This document shows, piece after piece, positions 37,801 to 47,263 of a stretch of 64,000 nt of DNA; position 1 is the first letter of the stretch; the number at the start of each line of letters is the position of its first letter. The position numbers and the translations under genes are program-made. The notes below the pieces were generated by a model. It was not told the DNA's origin, did not search any database, and saw only the letters and a list, made by a program, of their open reading frames with translations. Where the stretch lies: the NCBI RefSeq assembly GCF_032164335.1, contig NZ_CP134152.1:682001-746000 (forward strand), given 5' to 3'. Origin of the DNA: Winslowiella toletana. GTDB taxonomy: Bacteria > Pseudomonadota > Gammaproteobacteria > Enterobacterales > Enterobacteriaceae.

Positions 37801-37908
37801 CCGGTTATACCGTGGTTTGCTGACAAATTTGCAAGTTTGACGTAAGTAAGTTGACAGAATAGACAGGTAAAATTGTTCTGTTCTTAAAGACTACGGAGAG
37901 TCGAACTT

Positions 37909-38616
37909 ATGCGTTTACTGTTAGTGGAAGACGAGCAAAAAACCTCATCCTATATTCGCCGTGCGCTGGTTGAACAGAGCTATTCTGTTGATGTTGCGGA
38001 AGATGGCAATGAAGGATTATTCCTGGCTCTGCAACATGATTATGACGTGATCATCCTCGATGTAATGTTACCAGGCCTCGATGGCTATGCCGTGCTGGAA
38101 AAGATCAGGGCAGTGAAACAAACGGCTGTTTTGATGTTATCAGCAAGAAGTTCGGTTGATGAAAGAGTGCGAGGGCTGCGATCCGGAGCGGATGATTATC
38201 TGGCTAAACCGTTCTCATTGATTGAGCTGGTGGCACGTATTCAGGTTTTGCTGCGGCGAAAAATGTCCGATGCCAGCGATCCTCAGCATCTGTGCATTGA
38301 CGATCTGCAAATCGATCTTATTGCGCGGAAAGTTTTTCGCGCTGGCATCCGCATTGATCTGACGGCAAAAGAGTTTTCATTATTAAGTCTTCTGGCCAGG
38401 CATCAGGGAAAAATTCTGTCGAAGATGATGATCGCTGAAGAAGTCTGGGATATGAATTTCGACAGTGATGCAAATGTGGTTGAAGTTGCCATTAAGAGGT
38501 TACGTAATAAAATTGACGTACCCTATGAGGATAAACTTATTCACACTGCGCGCGGCATGGGATATGTGTTGGAAACGCGCACTTCGCGCATTACTCATCG
38601 GGAGTATGCGCCATGA
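37909..38616 (+). CDS. OmpR-family response regulator, CusR/CopR-like
   Basis: 235 residues. The receiver domain has acidic residues LLVEDE, phospho-acceptor Asp51 (IILDVMLPGLDG) and Lys near 100 (YLAKPFS). The winged-helix output domain runs from about 130 to 225 (LTAKEFSLLSLLARHQGKILSK, VVEVAIKRLRNKID, GMGYVLE). The pattern is that of heavy-metal regulators such as CusR. Its stop overlaps the kinase start by 4 bp. It heads the accessory block inserted after nadR and may control the nearby efflux pump. The metal or other signal is not known. Confidence 0.88.
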   Translation: MRLLLVEDEQKTSSYIRRALVEQSYSVDVAEDGNEGLFLALQHDYDVIILDVMLPGLDGYAVLEKIRAVKQTAVLMLSARSSVDERVRGLRSGADDYLAKPFSLIELVARIQVLLRRKMSDASDPQHLCIDDLQIDLIARKVFRAGIRIDLTAKEFSLLSLLARHQGKILSKMMIAEEVWDMNFDSDANVVEVAIKRLRNKIDVPYEDKLIHTARGMGYVLETRTSRITHREYAP

Positions 38617-40043
38617 AAACCTCTATTTCCCTTCGGCTGACCTGCCTGTTTGCCACACTGCTGATTGTTATTATGTTGATTTCCAATTGCTTTTTGAGAA
38701 CATCGTTATTCTCATCGCTGGAAAACCTGATGCAGAAAGAACTTATCTTCCGTCACTCGCTAATGGCAAAATATATTTCTACCCAGGGAAGTGCCAGTCA
38801 CTGGTCGAATGTCAAAGATAAGATAGCGACGTTAACCGAGCATGAAGGAAGGAAGGTTGACTATCTTGTTCTCAGCAAAGACAGAAAATTTAATTTGGGC
38901 GGTGAAGTAGCCGATAAAATAAACTATGATGGCTTGCCCGAAGGGTTTTCAACTGTTCATCATCAGAATGAATCCTACCCGCTGTATATTCTGGTTGAGA
39001 CCCTCAAACCTCTGGGGGAAAGACCAGAAGTAAAATTTATTGTCGCGATTAAATCCAAACCTTATTATGCAACTCTTAACGAATTCACCCGTTCTCTGGT
39101 GTTTATTTCACTTGCAGGGCTGATTCTGGTGGTGATGTTAAGTTATTTTCTCGCACGTTATGGATTACGTCCGGTAAGAAAACTGAGCGAACAGGCAAAT
39201 TGCCTTGCACCGGGCAAACAGTTCCAGCGTCTTGATTGTGATACCTTGCCGGATGAACTGTATTCATTAGCGGTCTCTTTTAATGGTGTCCTTGAGCGTC
39301 AGGAAGTCGCCTGGAAACAGCTTGAAAGCTTTAATGCTAATGTTGCGCACGAACTCAGAACCCCTCTTACTAATCTGATCGGTCAAACTCAACTCGGCTT
39401 GTCGCGTCCGGGAGCCTCTGACGAGCTTGGCGAACTGCTTGAATCGAATCTGGAAGAGCTGGGGCGTATGGCATCGATTGTGAATGATATGCTGTTCCTT
39501 TCACACGCTCAGGCTGGTCAGCATGCGGTTGAGCTCAGTCAGGTCTCACTGCGTGAAGAAACACGCAAAACCTGCGAATATGTCGAACCCTCTTTCCTCG
39601 AGAAAAATATCAATATCGATGTGATTGGGGATGTTCAGGTAATGATTGATAAAAGACTCTTTCATCGGGCACTGGCTAATTTGCTGGAAAATAGCGCGCG
39701 TTATGCGCTAGCAGGTAGCTCAGTCGGGGTTGCATTGTCACAACAAGGAAATTTTACTTATATTGCGGTATCAAATGTGGGGGAGCCGATTGAACCTCAG
39801 CATTTAAGCCGACTGTTTGAGCGCTTCTATCGTGTCGATGAGGCGCGTAATCTGAGCAGTGTTCACCATGGATTAGGGCTGGCTATCGTCAAGGCTGTTG
39901 CCCTGATGCATGGCGGAGAAGCTTTTGCCCGCAGTGAAAATGGCGTAAATACCTTTGGCTTCACCTTGAGGATAAATGCCCCGGATATAGCCAGTAACAG
40001 GGCGATTTTATCTGCCAGTCGTGTTTCAGTTGAGGCGTTGTGA
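38613..40043 (+). CDS. sensor histidine kinase, CusS-like
   Basis: 476 residues. Two membrane helices (about 10-28 and 160-182, LVFISLAGLILVVMLSYFLA) flank a periplasmic sensor of ~130 residues. HAMP, then the H box NVAHELRTPLTNLIGQ with His246, then the N box (LANLLENSARYA) and G box (GLGLAIVKAVALMHGG) follow. It matches the heavy-metal sensor kinase family. The periplasmic part has no obvious His/Met/Cys metal cluster, so the signal may not be a metal. Confidence 0.88.
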   Translation: MKTSISLRLTCLFATLLIVIMLISNCFLRTSLFSSLENLMQKELIFRHSLMAKYISTQGSASHWSNVKDKIATLTEHEGRKVDYLVLSKDRKFNLGGEVADKINYDGLPEGFSTVHHQNESYPLYILVETLKPLGERPEVKFIVAIKSKPYYATLNEFTRSLVFISLAGLILVVMLSYFLARYGLRPVRKLSEQANCLAPGKQFQRLDCDTLPDELYSLAVSFNGVLERQEVAWKQLESFNANVAHELRTPLTNLIGQTQLGLSRPGASDELGELLESNLEELGRMASIVNDMLFLSHAQAGQHAVELSQVSLREETRKTCEYVEPSFLEKNINIDVIGDVQVMIDKRLFHRALANLLENSARYALAGSSVGVALSQQGNFTYIAVSNVGEPIEPQHLSRLFERFYRVDEARNLSSVHHGLGLAIVKAVALMHGGEAFARSENGVNTFGFTLRINAPDIASNRAILSASRVSVEAL

Positions 40044-40055
40044 TCATTGTTTTCG

Positions 40056-40099
40056 TTGCCTGTCCTGATGGGGAAGAATAATCCATCAAAGACAGGCAA
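40056..40099 (+). terminator. stem-loop between the convergent kinase and DUF1471 genes
   Basis: TTGCCTGTC (40056-40064) pairs with GACAGGCAA (40091-40099), and TGATGG with CCATCA inside, giving a long interrupted stem. No strong T-run is seen on either strand. It sits between convergent genes, where a terminator is expected. Confidence 0.45.
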
Positions 40100-40141
40100 T
40101 CTCATTATCGATTGAAGATATGTGAGCGGGAATAGCGTTGT

Positions 40142-40396
40142 TTAGCGATAGATAACTGCAACACCAAACTGCCTGTTGTTGCCTCCGGTAGCAATAATTT
40201 TATAGGCGGTTGCACCGGCTTCAACAGCCTTTTCTCTGAGCTTTCCTGATACTTCTGACGGTGTTGACATGCCGCTAACGCTAATGACACCTATTTTTTC
40301 TTTACCGTAATCAGACGAAATAAGATCTGCTGCGATAACATTTTTAGTCGCAAACAGTGAAATAACAGCGAGCGCGGCGATGGACTTAATTTTCAT
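40142..40396 (-). CDS. DUF1471 (YhcN/BhsA-type) periplasmic stress protein
   Basis: 84 residues. A signal peptide (MKIKSIAALAVISLFATKNVIA) precedes a small alpha/beta domain with GVISVSGMSTPSEV, REKAVEAGATAYKI and the terminal FGVAVIYR. These are standard DUF1471 features. Such proteins respond to acid, peroxide or copper stress and affect biofilm formation. It lies convergent to the sensor kinase and upstream of a MarA-type regulator. Confidence 0.88.
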   Translation of the reverse strand: MKIKSIAALAVISLFATKNVIAADLISSDYGKEKIGVISVSGMSTPSEVSGKLREKAVEAGATAYKIIATGGNNRQFGVAVIYR

Positions 40397-40484
40397 CTCT
40401 TTTCCTCTTTATTTAATATTGTCATTGTAAATTTATTGATTGCGTTTCATCGCTTTACTGTATCAATTGAAGCTGTCATCAAAA

Positions 40485-40862
40485 TTACCCTGGGATGACA
40501 AAGCTGACAGAATGAGCGGTGCTTACATTTCTTTTACTTTGACGATATTTCAACGGCGGTTGCCTGAATCGCCTGGAAAAGACGCGTGAAAATGCCTGCT
40601 GCGACTCAAAGCCATAACTATAACAAATATAGCTAATGCTATAATCCGTTTCATGGAGATCCCGTGCTGCCAATTCTAACTTTCTGTTTCTGATGTAACT
40701 TGCCAGATTTTCATTGGTTATCTTGCGAAATAACTTTTGTAGATACCATTTTGAATAGCCTGATTTTTTAACTACGTCAGTTATTTTTATTGGGTAACGG
40801 ATGTTTTCTTCTATCCAGATTAACAAGTGAGCGACTGTTTCATGATGTCTGTCCATTGACAA
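40485..40862 (-). CDS. AraC-family regulator of the MarA/SoxS/RamA type
   Basis: 125 residues, consisting of little more than the two helix-turn-helix motifs. The first is around IKITDVVKKSGYSKWYLQKLFRK and the second around ISYICYSYGFESQQAFSRVFSR (read in parts), matching the MarA/SoxS/RamA pattern. There is no ligand-binding domain, so activity is set by its amount. These regulators raise expression of RND efflux pumps; here the gene lies 63 bp downstream of one on the same strand, suggesting pump control or co-transcription. Confidence 0.85.
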   Translation of the reverse strand: MSMDRHHETVAHLLIWIEENIRYPIKITDVVKKSGYSKWYLQKLFRKITNENLASYIRNRKLELAARDLHETDYSISYICYSYGFESQQAFSRVFSRRFRQPPLKYRQSKRNVSTAHSVSFVIPG

Positions 40863-40925
40863 CTCCTGTATTAATATCCTGTTGGTAATTAACTGAATTA
40901 ATCAGCGGCTGTGTGTCAATCTGAT

Positions 40926-43900
40926 TTAAACCTGCGGAAAGATGCTGGCATCGTGCTTATTTTTCCGCTTGATGCGAAAAATTCGGGTAATAATAACAAA
41001 GAAAACCGGAACAAAATGGATCACCAGAAAAGTCGAGGCTAACACTCCGCCGAGCACCGCAGTGCCAATTGCATTCTGGCTGGCTGCTCCAGCACCACTG
41101 GCAAAAAATAGCGGAAGAACACCCAGCATAAAAGCCAGTGAGGTCATGACTATCGGCCGCAGTCGCTGGCGTGCGGCGAGCATAGCGGATTCAGTGGCAC
41201 TTCCCCCTGAGTCATAATGTGCTTTGGCAAACTCAACAATCAGGATGGCATTCTTTGCTGCCAGTCCTATGGTGGTCAGTAAGCCAATTTGGAAGTAAAC
41301 ATCATTTGCCAGCCCACGAAGCAGCATCAGCAGTACTGTGCCAATAATGCCGCCAGGCACCGCCAGTATCACAATTGAAGGAATGCTCCAGCTTTCATAA
41401 AGCCCTGCCAGACATAAAAAAATCACCATCAAAGACATTAAGTACAGCATCGCCGTCTGCGACCCGGCTTTCCTCTCTTCATAGGAGAGACCGGTCCAGT
41501 CGTAGCCCACACCGTCCGGCAAGGTGGCGGCAAGGCGCTCTATTTCTGCTATCGCATCGCCTGAACTGTAACCGCTCGCCGGAACGCCCTGGATATTATA
41601 GGCGGGAACGCCGTTATATCGCGTCAGCTTCTGCGAACCCACCCCCCATTCTGCCGCCGCGAAGGATGAAAACGGCACCATATTTCCCAGTTCATTACGC
41701 ACATACCATTTGTGCAGGTCATCAGGTTGCATACGTGATTCTGCCTGCCCCTGAATATAAACGCGCTTGACGCGTCCGCGATCGATAAAGTCATTGATAT
41801 ATCCCGACCCCCAGGCGAGTGATAATGTTTGATTAATTTCATTTAATGGCACACCTAACGCTTTGGCCCGCTCTTTATCAATTACCAGTTGATATTGCGC
41901 AGCATCTTCAACGCTATTTACCCGAATATTCGCCAGTATTGCGCTTTGACGCGCCTGGTCGATAAACAAGTTACGTGCGGCCAGAAAGGCTTGATGATCG
42001 AGGCCCGCCTGATTCATTAACTGGAGATTAAAACCTGCCACATTACCCAGTTCCCTGACCGATGGCGGCATTGAGACAACCACGTTTGCATCCCTGAGCT
42101 GCTCCCTGAACACGGCATTAAGCCGCTGCGTAACCGCTTCGGCATGCTGAGCCGGCGCGGTTCTCTGCTCCCAGGGTAATAACCGCACCCAGATCATCCC
42201 GGTATTTTGGCCACGCCCACCAAAATTAAATCCGGAGCCGATAAATGCGGATAAAACCGTGTCTTTCTCTTTCGTCAGCAAGTATTCACTGGCTTGATGC
42301 AGTATTTGCTGTGTGCGTTCAGCACTGGAGCCGGCGGGAGTGGTTATCTGCACAAACAAAAATGCCTGATCTTCCTGCGGCAGAAATGAGCCAGGTAAGC
42401 GGATAAACATCACTACCGTTACCACAATCAGCAGAATATACAGAGCGATAAGTCGTAAAGGACGCGTAATACAGTGACCGACCAGGTTGCTGTAACGATC
42501 TGTTATTTGCTCAATAAATCGATTTATGTTTTGGAAAAAACGTCCCTGATGGCGATCGGCAGTGGGCGTTTTCAACAGCGTGGCGCAAAGGGCGGGGGTA
42601 AAAATGAGGGCGATAAATAGCGATAAAACCATCGCGGTAATAATGGTAATCGCGAACTGACGATAGATAACGCCGGTCGAACCGCTAAAAAACATCATCG
42701 GGATAAACACCGCGGATAACACCATTGTCATACCAAACAGCGCGCCGCTAATCTGCTTCATCGATTGCCGTGTCGCCTGTACCGGTGACAGTTTCTGCTG
42801 CTGCATAAGGCGCTCAACGTTCTCTACCACCACAATGGCATCGTCCACCAATAGCCCAATAGCGAGTACCATCGCAAACATGGTCAGCGTATTGATGCTG
42901 TAACCGAGGGTAGAAAGTACGCCAAATGTCCCGAGTAAAATAACCGGGATAGCTAAGGTTGGGATCAATGTTGCTCTTAAATTTTGCAAAAAAAGAAACA
43001 TAATAACGAAGACCAGCACAATGGCTTCGATAAGTGTTTTCACCACATTCTTAATCGAGAGACTAATAAAAGGCGTCGAGTCATAGTTGGTGACGACTTC
43101 AAAACCCGGCGGGAAAAAAGGCCGCAGCTGATCAAGAGTGGCATACACCGCTTTTGCGGTATCAAGCGCATTCGCCTCGCTGGCAACTCGCACCGCAAGC
43201 CCGGCAGCGGGCTTCCCGTTGTACCAGGAGGTTACCGCATAGTTTTGCGCCCCCAGCTCAACTTTTGCCACGTCACCTAAGCGAACCTGAGATCCATCGC
43301 TGTTGGTTTTAATCAGAATGGCAGCGAATTCCTCCGGATATTGCAGGCGCGTTGCTCCCTGAATCGTCGCGTTTATTTCCTGTCCTCGCGCGGCGGGCAG
43401 GCCGCCTAACTGACCGGATGAAATTTCAATATTTTGTTCACTCACCGCGCGGCTGACATCCGTTGCCGTCAGATTGAATTTAAATAATGCTGCCGGATCG
43501 AGCCATATCCGCATCGCGTAAGGCGATCCAAAAAGCTGGAAGTCCCCTACGCCAGCGGTGCGACCGATCGGATCCTGAATAAATGTTGCAACATAATCCG
43601 CGATATCCTGGCGCGACATGCTGCCATCTTTGGAGATAAAACCGAGAAACAACAGGTTATTTGCCGGTGCTTTGGTTACCCGAATACCCTGTTGTTGCAC
43701 TTCGACCGGCAGCATCGGTTGCGCCAGCGAGATTTTATTCTGCACCTGAACTTGCGCGGTATCGGCATTGGTACGCTGAGAAAAGGTCAACACGATGGTC
43801 ATGCTGCCATCAGAATGACTTTCAGATGACATGTACTCAAGATTATCAAGGCCATTCATCTGCTGCTCGATAACCTGCACCACAGAATCTTGCCCGGTTT

Positions 43901-44063
43901 TGGCTGAAGCGCCGGGCCAGTTGATATGAATATTGATGGTTGGCGGGGCAATGGCCGGGAATTGACTGACCGGCATCGAGAACATCGCCAGGCCACCAAA
44001 CAGCATGATCAATATGGCAATAACCCATGCCAAAACCGGACGCGCAATAAAGAAAGTAGCCAT
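40926..44063 (-). CDS. RND (HAE1) multidrug efflux pump permease, AcrB-like
   Basis: 1045 residues, the AcrB length. The N-terminus MATFFIARPVLAWVIAILIML, periplasmic porter domain, and VLAIGLLVDDAIVVVENVER with the paired Asp of the proton relay are diagnostic. TM helices form two sets of six. It drives drugs from the periplasm through an outer-membrane channel using protons. The start overlaps the adaptor stop by 1 bp (TGATG). I cannot assign it to acrB, acrD or another named pump. No outer-membrane channel gene is adjacent, so TolC from elsewhere is likely. Confidence 0.94.
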   Translation of the reverse strand: MATFFIARPVLAWVIAILIMLFGGLAMFSMPVSQFPAIAPPTINIHINWPGASAKTGQDSVVQVIEQQMNGLDNLEYMSSESHSDGSMTIVLTFSQRTNADTAQVQVQNKISLAQPMLPVEVQQQGIRVTKAPANNLLFLGFISKDGSMSRQDIADYVATFIQDPIGRTAGVGDFQLFGSPYAMRIWLDPAALFKFNLTATDVSRAVSEQNIEISSGQLGGLPAARGQEINATIQGATRLQYPEEFAAILIKTNSDGSQVRLGDVAKVELGAQNYAVTSWYNGKPAAGLAVRVASEANALDTAKAVYATLDQLRPFFPPGFEVVTNYDSTPFISLSIKNVVKTLIEAIVLVFVIMFLFLQNLRATLIPTLAIPVILLGTFGVLSTLGYSINTLTMFAMVLAIGLLVDDAIVVVENVERLMQQQKLSPVQATRQSMKQISGALFGMTMVLSAVFIPMMFFSGSTGVIYRQFAITIITAMVLSLFIALIFTPALCATLLKTPTADRHQGRFFQNINRFIEQITDRYSNLVGHCITRPLRLIALYILLIVVTVVMFIRLPGSFLPQEDQAFLFVQITTPAGSSAERTQQILHQASEYLLTKEKDTVLSAFIGSGFNFGGRGQNTGMIWVRLLPWEQRTAPAQHAEAVTQRLNAVFREQLRDANVVVSMPPSVRELGNVAGFNLQLMNQAGLDHQAFLAARNLFIDQARQSAILANIRVNSVEDAAQYQLVIDKERAKALGVPLNEINQTLSLAWGSGYINDFIDRGRVKRVYIQGQAESRMQPDDLHKWYVRNELGNMVPFSSFAAAEWGVGSQKLTRYNGVPAYNIQGVPASGYSSGDAIAEIERLAATLPDGVGYDWTGLSYEERKAGSQTAMLYLMSLMVIFLCLAGLYESWSIPSIVILAVPGGIIGTVLLMLLRGLANDVYFQIGLLTTIGLAAKNAILIVEFAKAHYDSGGSATESAMLAARQRLRPIVMTSLAFMLGVLPLFFASGAGAASQNAIGTAVLGGVLASTFLVIHFVPVFFVIITRIFRIKRKNKHDASIFPQV

Positions 44064-45250
44064 CAGGCGCGCCCTCCGGCAGCGGTGGCGATGTCATCCG
44101 CAGACGAGCGCCACTCCTCAACCGCTACCGTCATCCCTGGTTTTACTCTTTGGCTGCCCTCGATAATGACTCTGTCACCCGGTTTAACGCCCTGCGTCAC
44201 TAACCAACTATCGTCAATGGCCTGTGCGGTGCGGATAACTCGTTGCTCAACGATATTGCTGTCATTAACCAGCAGAACCAGCGAATCTCCTTGTACTGAG
44301 CGGGTGACGCCGCGCTGGGGGATCAGTAATCCTTCGGCAGCGATACCCTGGTTCAGACGCGCTTTAACAAACATACCGGGCAAAAGCAGGCGTTCCGGGT
44401 TGGGAAACAGTGCGCGCAGCACAATGGATCCGGTTGAGCGATCGACCGTTACTTCGGCAAATTGTAATGTGCCCTGATGGGCGTATTCCGTATTGTCTTC
44501 AAGTCGTAACTGCACGCTGGCGGACATTTTTGCACTGCCACGGCTTAATTCACCACTGTCGAGCATTTGCCTCAGACGCAGCAGTTCGCTGCTGGACTGC
44601 ACGATATCGACATAAATAGGATCAATTTGCTGAATAGTGGCAATTGCCATTTCCTGTTGAGCCGTGACCAGGGCACCTTCAGTCACCCGCGAGCGGCCAA
44701 TAATGCCGTTCAGTGGAGAAAGCACGCGGGTAAAAGAGAGATTAATATTAGCGGTATCCAGCGCGGCCTGCGCCGCCAGTACATCAGCCTGAGATTGATT
44801 TTTGCCGGACTCGGCATTTTCATAATCCTGACGGCTGATAATATTTTGCTTAGCCAGGGTGTTATATCGATGCAGTAGCTGTGAGGCAATATGTAGCTGG
44901 GCGTTAGCGCGAGCCAGGGATGCTTGCCTTTGCCTGACTTCTGCCTCGAAAAGTGCAGCATTAATCTGATATAACGGTTGATCAAGGCCGATCTCTTCTC
45001 CCTCAATAAATAATCGTTGCTGAATAATGCCACTGACTTGCGGCCGAACTTCTGCCTGACGAAATGGCATGGTTCTGCCGGGCAATTCAGTGGTAATTTC
45101 GACCGGCTGTTTATGCAATGTCACTACGCCAACTTTTGACGGCGGCGTCGCTGATTTTGCGGCGGATTTTTCTGGCAATGACCTGAGTTGCATTGCGACC
45201 AACGCCAGAATAATCACGCCAGCCATAATTAATATGATTTTGTTGATCAT
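44063..45250 (-). CDS. RND efflux periplasmic adaptor protein, AcrA-like
   Basis: 395 residues. An N-terminal membrane anchor (IILIMAGVIILALVAMQL) lacks the lipobox Cys of AcrA, so it is probably tethered by the helix. Lipoyl halves (VRPQVSGIIQQRLFIEGEEIG and VLSPLNGIIGRSRVTEGALV) flank an alpha-hairpin (about 105-165), then beta-barrel and membrane-proximal domains. It bridges the pump to the outer-membrane channel and is the first gene of the pump operon. Confidence 0.92.
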   Translation of the reverse strand: MINKIILIMAGVIILALVAMQLRSLPEKSAAKSATPPSKVGVVTLHKQPVEITTELPGRTMPFRQAEVRPQVSGIIQQRLFIEGEEIGLDQPLYQINAALFEAEVRQRQASLARANAQLHIASQLLHRYNTLAKQNIISRQDYENAESGKNQSQADVLAAQAALDTANINLSFTRVLSPLNGIIGRSRVTEGALVTAQQEMAIATIQQIDPIYVDIVQSSSELLRLRQMLDSGELSRGSAKMSASVQLRLEDNTEYAHQGTLQFAEVTVDRSTGSIVLRALFPNPERLLLPGMFVKARLNQGIAAEGLLIPQRGVTRSVQGDSLVLLVNDSNIVEQRVIRTAQAIDDSWLVTQGVKPGDRVIIEGSQRVKPGMTVAVEEWRSSADDIATAAGGRA

Positions 45251-45574
45251 AATTACCTCGCAAATATTTCGCGCTTATTGGCCTGGCGAAAATGTCGGCC
45301 AGTGGGAATATTGAAAGGTCACTATATATTTTATCTGCTGACATCGGCATGACAGCAAAATAACAAACAGGTCAGATTATGATTTTCTGGCGATTATTTT
45401 AACGTTAAGTGGTGAATTAATTATCACTCAATATATTTAGTGTTCAAGAGAAGTGAATTTATCGGCAATTTAATGTGAGGGGAGGGCGTTGTCCTGATGG
45501 GCAATAAGTCATTCATCGTCTGGAAATGGAAAAGGCTTTTTCTGGGGATTTCCCCCAGAAAAAGAGGCTGATAC
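45251..45574. other. promoter region of the pump operon and 3' side of the oxidoreductase gene
   Basis: 324 bp between the pump adaptor start (minus strand) and the oxidoreductase stop (minus strand). It holds a bidirectional terminator at the right and AT-rich DNA at the left, where the pump promoter should lie. I see no clear operator for the nearby response regulator or AraC protein. Confidence 0.5.
45536..45564. terminator. bidirectional rho-independent terminator after the oxidoreductase gene
   Basis: Perfect 12-bp stem CTTTTTCTGGGG / CCCCAGAAAAAG around a 5-nt loop. The U-tract forms part of the stem base on each strand. It lies 11 bp past the oxidoreductase stop. Confidence 0.82.
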
Positions 45575-47164
45575 TTAATACACTATTACTACTTTTCCGC
45601 GCATATGGCCTTCCAGCACGCGCTGATGAGCTTCAGTCAGGGTTTCCACTGACAGTCCTTGCAAGGTCTCATTTAGCGTGCTGGCAATTTTACCGGCATC
45701 CAGTAATGCGGCGACGTCATCAAGAATTTCTCCCTGACGGGCGATATCCGGCGTGTTATACATGCTGCGGGTATACATAAACTCAAAGTGCAGCGCCGCG
45801 CTTTTCAGCTTCAGCTCATTCATATCCAGCGGCTGCTCATTTTCCACAATGGTGCAGATATGGCCCTGCGGCGCAATCAGCTTCGCCATGGTGTCCCAGT
45901 GGCCGTCGGTATCATTCAGGCAGAAAATATAATCCACCTGTTTCAGGCCCAGCTTCTCCAGTTCGCCTGGCATATCCTTGTAGTTAATTGTCAGGTCAGC
46001 ACCGCGATCCAGGCACCACTGCACGGAATCCGGGCGTGAGGCGGTCGCAATCACTTTCAGTTTGCTGTGCAGTTTGGCAAACGGGATCGCCAGTGAACCA
46101 ACGCCGCCAGCGCCGCCAACAATCAACAGGGTTTTACCTTCCGGCGCATCCTGAATATTCAGCCGCTCAAACAGGCCCTCCCAGGCGGTCAGCGCGGTCA
46201 GCGGAATAGCCTGATGAGCTTCAGTCAGGGTTTCCACTGACAGTCCTTGCAAGGTCTCATTTAGCGTGCTGGCAATTTTACCGGCATCCAGTAATGCGGC
46301 GACGTCATCAAGAATTTCTCCCTGACGGGCGATATCCGGCGTGTTATACATGCTGCGGGTATACATAAACTCAAAGTGCAGCGCCGCGCTTTTCAGCTTC
46401 AGCTCATTCATATCCAGCGGCTGCTCATTTTCCACAATGGTGCAGATATGGCCCTGCGGCGCAATCAGCTTCGCCATGGTGTCCCAGTGGCCGTCGGTAT
46501 CATTCAGGCAGAAAATATAATCCACCTGTTTCAGGCCCAGCTTCTCCAGTTCGCCTGGCATATCCTTGTAGTTAATTGTCAGGTCAGCACCGCGATCCAG
46601 GCACCACTGCACGGAATCCGGGCGTGAGGCGGTCGCAATCACTTTCAGTTTGCTGTGCAGTTTGGCAAACGGGATCGCCAGTGAACCAACGCCGCCAGCG
46701 CCGCCAACAATCAACAGGGTTTTACCTTCCGGCGCATCCTGAATATTCAGCCGCTCAAACAGGCCCTCCCAGGCGGTCAGCGCGGTCAGCGGAATAGCGG
46801 CAGCGGCTGCCCAGTCGAGGCTTTTCGGTTTGTGACCGGTAATCCGCGCATCAATCAGTTGCAGCGTGCTGTTACTGCCCGGACGAGTGATATCGCCAGC
46901 ATAATAAACCTCGTCGCCGGGTTTGAAACCGCTGACTTTGCTGCCGGTTTCCAGCACCACGGCGCTGGCATCCCAGCCCAGAACCCGCGGCGCTTGCAGA
47001 CCATTCTTCTGTGCGCCTTTATGCACTTTGGTATCCACCGGGTTGACCGATGCGGCCTTCACTTCCACCAACAAATCATATTCACCCGGCGTCGGACGCT
47101 CTGGCTGAATTTCAATAAACTGCTGTGGATTTTCCGGATTGATTGCAATCGCTCTGTTATTCAT
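45575..47164 (-). CDS. MDR-family (zinc-type alcohol dehydrogenase-like) oxidoreductase with an internal tandem duplication
   Basis: 529 residues, though a single-copy version would be 333, the normal length for this family of NAD(P)H-dependent quinone or alcohol oxidoreductases. The GroES-like N-terminus (residues 1-122, PGEYDLLVEVKAASVNPVDTKVH in parts) is single. Residues ~123-318 and ~319-514, each with a Rossmann motif GGAGGVGSLAIPFAK, are identical, and a single C-terminal RVLEGHMRGKVVIVY follows. The duplicated DNA is in frame, so a long protein could be made, but proper folding is doubtful. It is divergent from a LysR gene that probably regulates it. An assembly error remains possible. 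Confidence 0.85.
   Translation of the reverse strand: MNNRAIAINPENPQQFIEIQPERPTPGEYDLLVEVKAASVNPVDTKVHKGAQKNGLQAPRVLGWDASAVVLETGSKVSGFKPGDEVYYAGDITRPGSNSTLQLIDARITGHKPKSLDWAAAAAIPLTALTAWEGLFERLNIQDAPEGKTLLIVGGAGGVGSLAIPFAKLHSKLKVIATASRPDSVQWCLDRGADLTINYKDMPGELEKLGLKQVDYIFCLNDTDGHWDTMAKLIAPQGHICTIVENEQPLDMNELKLKSAALHFEFMYTRSMYNTPDIARQGEILDDVAALLDAGKIASTLNETLQGLSVETLTEAHQAIPLTALTAWEGLFERLNIQDAPEGKTLLIVGGAGGVGSLAIPFAKLHSKLKVIATASRPDSVQWCLDRGADLTINYKDMPGELEKLGLKQVDYIFCLNDTDGHWDTMAKLIAPQGHICTIVENEQPLDMNELKLKSAALHFEFMYTRSMYNTPDIARQGEILDDVAALLDAGKIASTLNETLQGLSVETLTEAHQRVLEGHMRGKVVIVY
45623..46798. repeat. exact 588-bp direct tandem repeat inside the oxidoreductase gene
   Basis: Unit 1 is 45623-46210 and unit 2 is 46211-46798, offset 588 (196 codons). 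I found no differences, and translations of both units agree throughout. No microhomology is seen at the junction: unit ends read GGAATAGC before CTGATGAGC in one place and before GGCAGCGG in the other. The lack of divergence means the event is very recent or is an assembly artefact. Confidence 0.95.
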
Positions 47165-47263
47165 CTCAATTCTCCTCAGGTTAGTGGGTTAATTGTAGAT
47201 GCTGTAAACTGGAGTGATAAGATGGACAATCAATCACAGAGTGTTCGTCTCAGGTGAACAATC

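Noticed and set aside
37837-37865. Promoter TTGACG-17-TAGACA before the two-component system
   Set aside because: The spacing is right but the -10 match is poor, and repeated TTGAC motifs nearby make the choice arbitrary.
42984-45314. Several plus-strand open frames opposite the efflux genes
   Set aside because: They are reverse-strand shadows of strongly conserved RND pump genes and have no family similarity.
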